Shown here: positions 1 through 4,071 of the stretch, in pieces
Numbering within the stretch: the first letter of the stretch is position 1
Layout: every line of letters starts with the position of its first letter
Assembly: GCA_016930475.1 (NCBI GenBank)
Contig: JAFGGR010000153.1
Span: 1 to 8,686 of the forward strand
DNA length: 8,686 nt
Source: Clostridiales bacterium
GTDB lineage: Bacteria; Bacillota; Clostridia; Saccharofermentanales; Saccharofermentanaceae
Direction: 5' to 3'
Notes under the pieces: generated by a model
Told to the model about the DNA's origin: nothing
Seen by the model: the letters and a program-made list of their open reading frames with translations, nothing else
Databases searched by the model: none
Made by a program: the position numbers and the translations under genes

Positions 1-1
1 G

Positions 2-355
2 CTCGAAAAGTACGCCGGTGCGCTGCCTCTGTGGATCGCACCGGAGCAGGCACGCGTTCTTCCGATCTCCGACAAGCACCTGGACGCTGCGCATAAAGTG
101 GCCGAGGACTTAAGAAATCTTGGTATTCGCGCCGAAGTGGACGGTCGAGACGAGAAGATCGGAAAGAAGATCCGCCAGGCACAGATCGAGAAAACTCCGT
201 ACATGTTGGTCATCGGAGACAAAGAGGTCGAGGAAGGCACTCTTTCGGTCCGTTCTCGTTATGAGGGAGACCTCGGAAGCATGAGTATCGACGCGCTCGG
301 CGAGAAACTTCTGGACGAAATCCGGAACAAGACGATCAATCTTCAGCCGGTATAA
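2..355 (+). CDS. thrS: Threonyl-tRNA synthetase, C-terminal fragment
   Basis: This is the last 117 codons of threonyl-tRNA synthetase, cut by the left window edge. The enzyme charges tRNA-Thr with threonine in the cytoplasm. The fragment opens with the end of class II motif 3 (EKYAGALPLWIAPEQ, typical ThrRS wording). It continues into the anticodon-binding domain, with VLPIS, the LGIRAEVDGRDEKIGKKIR stretch and TPYMLVIGDKEVEEGTLSVRSR, all characteristic of ThrRS. The frame is open from base 2 to a TAA at 353-355; the internal ATG at 98 is not a real start because the homology runs through it. The catalytic core and the TGS/editing domains lie outside the window. No terminator hairpin follows the stop, so its transcripts may run on into the tRNA-Pro gene. 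Confidence 0.96.
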   Translation, partial: LEKYAGALPLWIAPEQARVLPISDKHLDAAHKVAEDLRNLGIRAEVDGRDEKIGKKIRQAQIEKTPYMLVIGDKEVEEGTLSVRSRYEGDLGSMSIDALGEKLLDEIRNKTINLQPV

Positions 356-363
356 AACTCGCG

Positions 364-392
364 TTGACAGTTCGATCGTTAACGAGTAAAAT
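364..392 (+). promoter_or_regulatory. Sigma-A type promoter of the tRNA-Pro gene
   Basis: A perfect -35 box TTGACA (364-369) and a -10 box TAAAAT (387-392) are separated by exactly 17 bases. Transcription should begin near 398-400, about 23 bases before the mature tRNA. This is the best -35/-10 pair in the window, as expected for a stable-RNA gene. Confidence 0.85.
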
Positions 393-422
393 CCTATTGG
401 TCAACGATTGGAAACGTCGTTC

Positions 423-498
423 CGGGGTGTGGCTCAGGTGGTAGAGCGCTTGGTTCGGGACCAAGAGGCCGGAAGTTCAAGTCTTCTCACTCCGACCA
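423..498 (+). tRNA. tRNA-Pro (anticodon CGG)
   Basis: A complete 76-base cloverleaf. The acceptor stem is 423-429 with 488-494 and has one G-T wobble. The D-stem is GCTC/GAGC. The anticodon stem is CTTGG/CCAAG (449-453/461-465) around the loop TTCGGGA, with anticodon CGG at 456-458. The five-base variable loop AGGCC and a T-arm with TTCAAGT complete the fold. The discriminator is A495 and the CCA end (496-498) is encoded. G at position 37, just after the anticodon, is the base normally methylated in tRNA-Pro. It reads CCG codons. It has its own promoter and terminator. Confidence 0.96.
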
Positions 499-502
499 AT
501 AG

Positions 503-545
503 CCCCATGACTGTGATACCGATATCATAGCCATGGGGTTTTCGT
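503..545 (+). terminator. Rho-independent terminator after tRNA-Pro
   Basis: CCCCATG (503-509) pairs with CATGGGG (532-538). After one A-C mismatch, CTGTGATA (511-518) pairs with TATCATAG (523-530) around a CCGA loop. The 15 pairs (one G-T wobble) are followed by TTTT at 539-542. The hairpin ends only 28 bases before the next start codon, leaving no room for a separate promoter. Confidence 0.85.
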
Positions 546-566
546 TATCCAAGAGGAAAGGGTGCT

Positions 567-1256
567 ATGGGAGAGATAAAGAAACGGTACTATCGATTCG
601 TTTATAAGAACGCCAACAAGGGTATCCCCAACCTGATGCAAAGCATCGTTCTCGCGATGGGCACTCTGGTTGTCGCGGATTTTTTATTTGCGATGATGAG
701 CCGGCCGGGGCTCATGAATCTCTTCATTTTCGATCGGGACAGAATATTCGCCGGAGAAGTGTGGAGGATATTATCCTTTATCATTCTGCCGCCGAATTAT
801 AGTCTGTTATTTATTATTTTCGCACTCTACCTCTATTGGCTGATGGGTAAATTTCTGGAGTCCTTTTGGGGGATTCTCAAGTTCAATCTCTTCTACTTCA
901 GCGGGGTACTGTTTACGATCGTCGGAGGCATGATCCTCGGTGCGACTACGAATATTTACTTGAACATGTCGATTTTCTTCGCCTTTGCGCTCATAAACCC
1001 GAATTTTGAGCTTCGGCTTTTCTTTTTCATTCCGGTCAAGATCAAGTATTTGGCGATGCTCAATGCCGGCTTTTATATTTTGATGATCATCCTCTCGCCG
1101 TGGGCGGAAAAAGTCGCGATTATCGTTTCTCTTTTGAATGTTTTACTATTTTTCGGCGGATCAATGTATAAGGGCACAAAGGCGTACTTACAGAGAAAAG
1201 CGAACCATATTAAGTGGAAGAATAAAATCCGGGACCTTGACCGATACCGTAAATAG
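567..1256 (+). CDS. Rhomboid/derlin-like six-helix membrane protein, no protease dyad
   Basis: A 229-residue integral membrane protein with a basic N-terminal tail, about six hydrophobic helices (roughly 25-45, 77-93, 104-124, 129-143, 159-176, 181-198) and a very basic C-terminal tail from 202. Rhomboid-fold landmarks are the L1-loop motif GEVWRILSF (63-71) and the helix 2-3 motif LMGKFLESFWG (92-102). The catalytic GxSG of helix 4 is not seen; that region reads YLNMSIFFAF (131-140). The only histidine is H214 in the cytoplasmic-like tail, so the Ser-His dyad cannot form. It is therefore best read as a rhomboid pseudoprotease, perhaps like derlins that bind or escort membrane proteins; the function is inferred. 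The start is supported by GAGGAAAGG (553-561) just upstream. It probably depends on read-through from the tRNA unit. Confidence 0.75.
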   Translation: MGEIKKRYYRFVYKNANKGIPNLMQSIVLAMGTLVVADFLFAMMSRPGLMNLFIFDRDRIFAGEVWRILSFIILPPNYSLLFIIFALYLYWLMGKFLESFWGILKFNLFYFSGVLFTIVGGMILGATTNIYLNMSIFFAFALINPNFELRLFFFIPVKIKYLAMLNAGFYILMIILSPWAEKVAIIVSLLNVLLFFGGSMYKGTKAYLQRKANHIKWKNKIRDLDRYRK

Positions 1257-1278
1257 TCTCAAATACTCCTCCGTCATG

Positions 1279-1287
1279 TGTTAAAAT
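1279..1287 (+). promoter_or_regulatory. Probable extended -10 promoter of thyA-folA
   Basis: TGT followed by TAAAAT (1282-1287) forms an extended -10 element in the 65-base gap before thyA. No good -35 box lies 17 bases upstream (TCAAAT only). Transcription would start near 1294. The two later promoters in this window show the same TGN extension, which supports the call. Confidence 0.45.
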
Positions 1288-1311
1288 TATGAGTGACACG
1301 TAAAACGATTT

Positions 1312-1316
1312 GGAGG
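1312..1316 (+). promoter_or_regulatory. Shine-Dalgarno that fixes the thyA start
   Basis: GGAGG lies five bases before ATG at 1322. The longer reading frame begins with TTG at 1310, which overlaps this site itself, so the upstream TTG cannot be the initiator. Confidence 0.8.
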
Positions 1317-1321
1317 CGGAA

Positions 1322-2152
1322 ATGAGCAAGGCGGACGAGTTATTTATATCCAACTGCAAGCAGATCCTTACCCGGGGCTTTTCGACCGAAAACGAGCGCG
1401 TGCGACCGCGTTGGCCGGATGGAAGCTATGCGTACACGATGAAGAGCTTTTGCATCGTTAATCGCTATGATCTTTCCGAGGAGTTCCCGATCCTTACTCA
1501 GCGCTTTATCAATTTTCCGGCAGCGCTCGATGAGCTCCTTTGGATATGGCAGAAGAAGTCCAACAACGTTCACGACTTGAAAAGCCATATCTGGGACGCA
1601 TGGGCCGATGAGACCGGCTCGATCGGTAAGGCATACGGTTATCAACTCGGAGTCAAGCACCGCTATAAAGAGGGAATGTTCGATCAGGTCGACCGGGTAC
1701 TTTTCGATCTTATAAATAACCCGTACAGCAGAAGGATCATTACGAACATTTACGTTCATGCTGATTTAGCGGATATGCATCTTTACCCATGCGCTTACTC
1801 CGTAACTTTCAATGTGACCGGCAATCGCCTGAATGCCATCCTGAACCAGCGGTCACAGGACATGCTCGTCGCGAACGGATGGAATGTCTGCCAGTATGCG
1901 GCACTGGTTCATTTGATGGCGGCAAGTACCGGTTATGAGCCGGGTGAATTGGTTCATGTGATCGCGGACGCTCATATCTATGACCGGCATATTCCGATCG
2001 TCGAGGAGCTAATCGAACGGCCTCGATTCGAGGCTCCGAAGTTGGAGATCGATAAAGCGGTCACGGACTTCTATTCTTTTTCAACGGATAACGTTCATCT
2101 TTCAGACTATCAGTACGGGCCCAAAGTCACGGGAATTCCCGTTGCCGTTTAG
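1322..2152 (+). CDS. thyA: Thymidylate synthase (ThyA type)
   Basis: A 276-residue thymidylate synthase that methylates dUMP to dTMP using 5,10-methylenetetrahydrofolate, releasing dihydrofolate. Visible family landmarks are IGKAYGYQL (101-109), the phosphate-binding arginines in NPYSRRI (133-139), the nucleophile C157 in LYPCAYS, RSQD (177-180), N188 in GWNVCQYA, and HIYDRH (218-223), which matches the dUMP-ribose contact HIYxNH. The residue after the catalytic cysteine is Ala where E. coli-type enzymes have His (PPCH). From memory this YPCA form is common in Clostridia and is not a sign of inactivity. The start at 1322 is fixed by GGAGG at 1312-1316. It lies 18 bases upstream of folA, which recycles its dihydrofolate product, so the two are almost certainly co-transcribed. 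Confidence 0.95.
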   Translation: MSKADELFISNCKQILTRGFSTENERVRPRWPDGSYAYTMKSFCIVNRYDLSEEFPILTQRFINFPAALDELLWIWQKKSNNVHDLKSHIWDAWADETGSIGKAYGYQLGVKHRYKEGMFDQVDRVLFDLINNPYSRRIITNIYVHADLADMHLYPCAYSVTFNVTGNRLNAILNQRSQDMLVANGWNVCQYAALVHLMAASTGYEPGELVHVIADAHIYDRHIPIVEELIERPRFEAPKLEIDKAVTDFYSFSTDNVHLSDYQYGPKVTGIPVAV

Positions 2153-2170
2153 TTACATCGGGAGGATCGG

Positions 2171-2701
2171 ATGATCGCAATCGCAGCAGTAGATCAGAAT
2201 TGGGGAATCGGTAATAAAGGCCGTCTGCTTGTGTCGCTTCCCGAAGATCAGAAGGATGTATTTAAGAGGTACACCTACGGAAATACGGTTCTTTTCGGAA
2301 GAAAAACATTGGAGACGTTTCCCGGGCAGCGACCGCTTCCGGGACGAAGGAATATCGTTCTGAGCAGAAATGCGGAACTTGAAATCGACGGCATTTTAGT
2401 TTTGCATTCGCTCTCCGAAGTCAAGGAATACATGCACCGTCATATGGAGGAGGTGATTTATGTCATCGGTGGGGCGGAGGTATATAAGCTCTTGCTGCCC
2501 TTCTGTGACGAAGCGATCGTGACCCGAATCGAAGCCGAGTTCGAAGCCGATTCTTTCTTTGAGAATCTGGATGTTTCCGAAAATTGGGTTGAGATTGACC
2601 GGACGGATCCGGTGAAATCGGTGAGGGGGTACTCGTTTTCCGTAACTCGCTACCGAAATATCAACCCCGATAGAAATTGTGCATATAGCACAAAGCAGTA
2701 G
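2171..2701 (+). CDS. folA: Dihydrofolate reductase
   Basis: A 176-residue NADPH-dependent enzyme reducing dihydrofolate to tetrahydrofolate. Motifs seen are the N-terminal strand and NWGIG (10-14), the substrate-binding acidic residue D26 in SLPEDQ (22-27), the NADPH-binding GRKTLETFP (43-51), LPGRRNIVLSR (56-66), and VIGGAEVY (98-105), the conserved GG cis-peptide region. The Met20-loop Trp of the usual PWxLP motif is replaced (LLVSLP), a change I recall from clostridial DHFRs. About 14 residues (INPDRNCAYSTKQ and neighbours) extend past the usual last strand. GGGAGG at 2160-2165 precedes the ATG. It follows thyA by 18 bases, the classic pairing of dihydrofolate producer and consumer. No clear terminator follows; the hairpin at 2677-2693 has no T-run. 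Confidence 0.95.
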   Translation: MIAIAAVDQNWGIGNKGRLLVSLPEDQKDVFKRYTYGNTVLFGRKTLETFPGQRPLPGRRNIVLSRNAELEIDGILVLHSLSEVKEYMHRHMEEVIYVIGGAEVYKLLLPFCDEAIVTRIEAEFEADSFFENLDVSENWVEIDRTDPVKSVRGYSFSVTRYRNINPDRNCAYSTKQ

Positions 2702-2754
2702 CCCCTCATATGTGTAATATGTACAAAGGCGTATGCGCAACAAAACGTTACGCG

Positions 2755-2763
2755 TGCTATAAT
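2755..2763 (+). promoter_or_regulatory. Extended -10 promoter of the HPr-like gene
   Basis: TGC followed by a perfect TATAAT (2758-2763). The -35 region (about 2735-2740, GCGCAA) is poor, so recognition probably rests on the extended -10. The start point would be near 2770, giving a leader of about 83 bases. Confidence 0.7.
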
Positions 2764-2812
2764 CATCTTGACCGAGAGATTGGTCCGTTGCTGTTATATT
2801 TGAACCCGTTGA

Positions 2813-2828
2813 GGGCCGGGAACGGCCT
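2813..2828 (+). promoter_or_regulatory. 5' leader hairpin with GGAA tetraloop
   Basis: GGCCG (2814-2818) pairs perfectly with CGGCC (2823-2827) around GGAA, a GNRA-class tetraloop; G2813-T2828 can extend it. It stands 10 bases before the AGGAGG Shine-Dalgarno (2839-2844), separated by an A-rich run that leaves the site open. It could stabilise the mRNA 5' end. An alternative pairing of CCGTT (2806-2810) with AACGG (2821-2825) excludes this fold. Confidence 0.4.
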
Positions 2829-2852
2829 GAACAAAAAAAGGAGGAATGAAGC

Positions 2853-3116
2853 ATGAAAGCATTTAGTCTGAATAACGTAGACATTCACGCTTTTATGAAG
2901 GCTCTTGACACATGCAAGGGCGATGTGATGCTGATCACAGATGAGAATGACCGCTTCAATCTTAGAAGCAAGCTGAGTCAGATTACCGGTCTGGTCAATC
3001 TGATCGAGGGTGGTAAACTGGTGAACGCCAAGATTTACTGCACGAATCCGGAAGATGAGTCTTTATTGTTTAGACTGAATCTGTTCGGGGCAGCAGAGGA
3101 CGTTGCGGAGGTATAA
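2853..3116 (+). CDS. Small HPr-like protein, function unknown
   Basis: An 87-residue soluble protein, in its own transcription unit with an extended -10 promoter, a consensus AGGAGG eight bases before ATG, and a terminator. I do not recognise it as a named gene. By eye it aligns along its length with the PTS phosphocarrier HPr, which has about the same size. IHA (11-13) falls on the HPr active-site region GIHARP, NLRSKLSQITGL (36-47) on NLKSIMGVMSL, and NPEDESLLFRL (65-75) on the last helix. H12 would match His15 and S39 would match the HPr kinase site Ser46. However, the Arg and Pro after His are Phe and Met here, so a normal phosphocarrier role is doubtful. It may be a degenerate HPr paralogue or an unrelated fold. 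Existence of the gene is well supported; the HPr link is inference. Confidence 0.85.
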   Translation: MKAFSLNNVDIHAFMKALDTCKGDVMLITDENDRFNLRSKLSQITGLVNLIEGGKLVNAKIYCTNPEDESLLFRLNLFGAAEDVAEV

Positions 3117-3151
3117 TTTCCGCAACCTCTTTCCGATGACATAAACAGAGG

Positions 3152-3182
3152 ACCGCTTCGAGCTTTCGGGGCGGTTTTCTTT
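3152..3182 (+). terminator. Rho-independent terminator after the HPr-like gene
   Basis: ACCGCTTCGA (3152-3161) pairs with TCGGGGCGGT (3166-3175) around GCTT, giving a 10-base-pair stem with two G-T wobbles. It runs straight into TTTTCTTT (3175-3182). It closes the single-gene unit and separates it from the downstream operon. Confidence 0.9.
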
Positions 3183-3216
3183 ATGCCCGAGTGGGCGCCC
3201 GTTGATTCATGTCGTA

Positions 3217-3243
3217 TTGCACGCGGGCGGATTATGTTATAAT
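3217..3243 (+). promoter_or_regulatory. Promoter of the unknown-reductase-polA operon
   Basis: A perfect TATAAT (3238-3243) is preceded by TGT, an extended -10. TTGCAC at 3217-3222 could serve as -35 but at a short 15-base spacing. Transcription would start near 3250. It lies just after the terminator at 3152-3182, so it begins a new unit. Confidence 0.75.
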
Positions 3244-3277
3244 CATAATCTGTATCGAGAAGGTTTGAGGGTGGATA

Positions 3278-4030
3278 ATGGCGCTCTATTTATACAATGC
3301 ACGAGATATTGCCGCATACTTCAAATGGGCCGGAGTTCCGGCTCATCTGGAGAAGGACTATCTTCAATTTTTGTTCGAGAAGAGCGATGGTCTTCTAGCT
3401 CGGCCGCTTTCCGCGAATTACGGAATATTTGAACAGGAAGTCTTTCGTGAGATGTATTATCTGTGGTCTGTCGGGTTTGAAAATGAGTATTCGGATGTCG
3501 AGTTGATCGCGCCGGACGGGGCGATTGCGATTTTCTGCAACCAGAAGTTTATCGCGCTCGAATCGTACATGAAGCTCATCGCGCTACATCTGATGTTGTC
3601 CGGCAACCTGCCGTATGTCCGGATCAATTTTGTCGGATTGCCTTTGCTTCTGGGTATCAGCGGAGATTACGTCGCATTTGAGGAGAATCTGACACTCGCT
3701 TTTAGCGCATTACGACTTCAGGCGACCGATATCTTCGGGAAGGAATTTGACTTGAATAAAGGGATCCCGAATGAATTGCTCTGCATTTCTCTTCAAAAGG
3801 ATCTGAAAGATCGCATTTTCGGTGAAGACGGTACCGGAAGACGCGCGCGTCCGGACAGCGAGGCTCGGATGCGTGCTCTGGTGGAGAAGTCGCTGAAGGA
3901 TAAGGAGATCCGAGACAAGGATACATTATCCGGAACCGGGAGAAAACCGATCAAGGTTGATCCTGTCCAATCCAAAAGTATTATCAAACAGACGGGATCG
4001 GATCATCCGAACCGTCCGACAAATAAATAG
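3278..4030 (+). CDS. Uncharacterised 250-residue protein, first gene of the operon
   Basis: I do not recognise this protein. Residues 1 to about 180 look like a folded, mostly helical, soluble domain with aromatic-rich segments (YLYNARDIAAYFKW at 4-17, FREMYYLWSVGF at 56-67). Residues from about 183 to 250 are charged, low in hydrophobics and rich in Lys, Arg, Asp, Gly and Pro, so probably disordered or partner-binding. There is no signal peptide, no convincing membrane helix, and no nucleotide-binding or cysteine-cluster motif; only C87 and C169 are present. GAGG (3267-3270) lies seven bases before the ATG. The stop codon is 41 bases before the start of the large reductase-like gene and overlaps that frame's upstream GTG, so the two are surely co-transcribed. 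It may assist or regulate the large protein, but only context supports that. Confidence 0.85.
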   Translation: MALYLYNARDIAAYFKWAGVPAHLEKDYLQFLFEKSDGLLARPLSANYGIFEQEVFREMYYLWSVGFENEYSDVELIAPDGAIAIFCNQKFIALESYMKLIALHLMLSGNLPYVRINFVGLPLLLGISGDYVAFEENLTLAFSALRLQATDIFGKEFDLNKGIPNELLCISLQKDLKDRIFGEDGTGRRARPDSEARMRALVEKSLKDKEIRDKDTLSGTGRKPIKVDPVQSKSIIKQTGSDHPNRPTNK

Positions 4031-4059
4031 TGCGGCCTTCATCGGACGCGAATATAGAC

Positions 4060-4066
4060 AAGGTGG
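4060..4066 (+). promoter_or_regulatory. Ribosome binding site that fixes the start of the large reductase-like gene
   Basis: AAGGTGG sits five bases before ATG at 4072. The frame is also open from GTG at 4030, which overlaps the previous stop as TAGTG, but nothing like a ribosome site stands correctly before that GTG. The extra 14 residues would also precede the usual start of the activase fold, so 4072 is preferred. Confidence 0.65.
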
Positions 4067-4071
4067 ATCGA

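Noticed and set aside
1310..1321. TTG at 1310 as an upstream start of thymidylate synthase
   Set aside because: It overlaps the GGAGG Shine-Dalgarno that serves ATG 1322 and has no ribosome site of its own.
2677..2693. TTGTGC/GCACAA hairpin as a folA terminator
   Set aside because: The stem is only six pairs, lies inside the last folA codons and has no T-run after it.
2729..2753. GCGTA...TACGC inverted repeat around the -35 region as an operator
   Set aside because: Five-base arms 15 bases apart are likely by chance, and no matching copy occurs at the other promoters.
2396..2884. Antisense 162-codon frame across folA and the intergenic region
   Set aside because: It covers the complement of DHFR and of the TATAAT promoter of the next gene, and its translation has no recognisable features.
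3202..3432. A 76-codon + strand frame overlapping the 250-residue gene
   Set aside because: It starts upstream of the mapped-looking promoter, has no ribosome site, and overlaps a longer frame with a good start.
4030..4071. GTG at 4030 as the start of the large reductase
   Set aside because: AAGGTGG is correctly spaced for ATG 4072, and activase folds normally begin only a few residues before the GLDIG motif.
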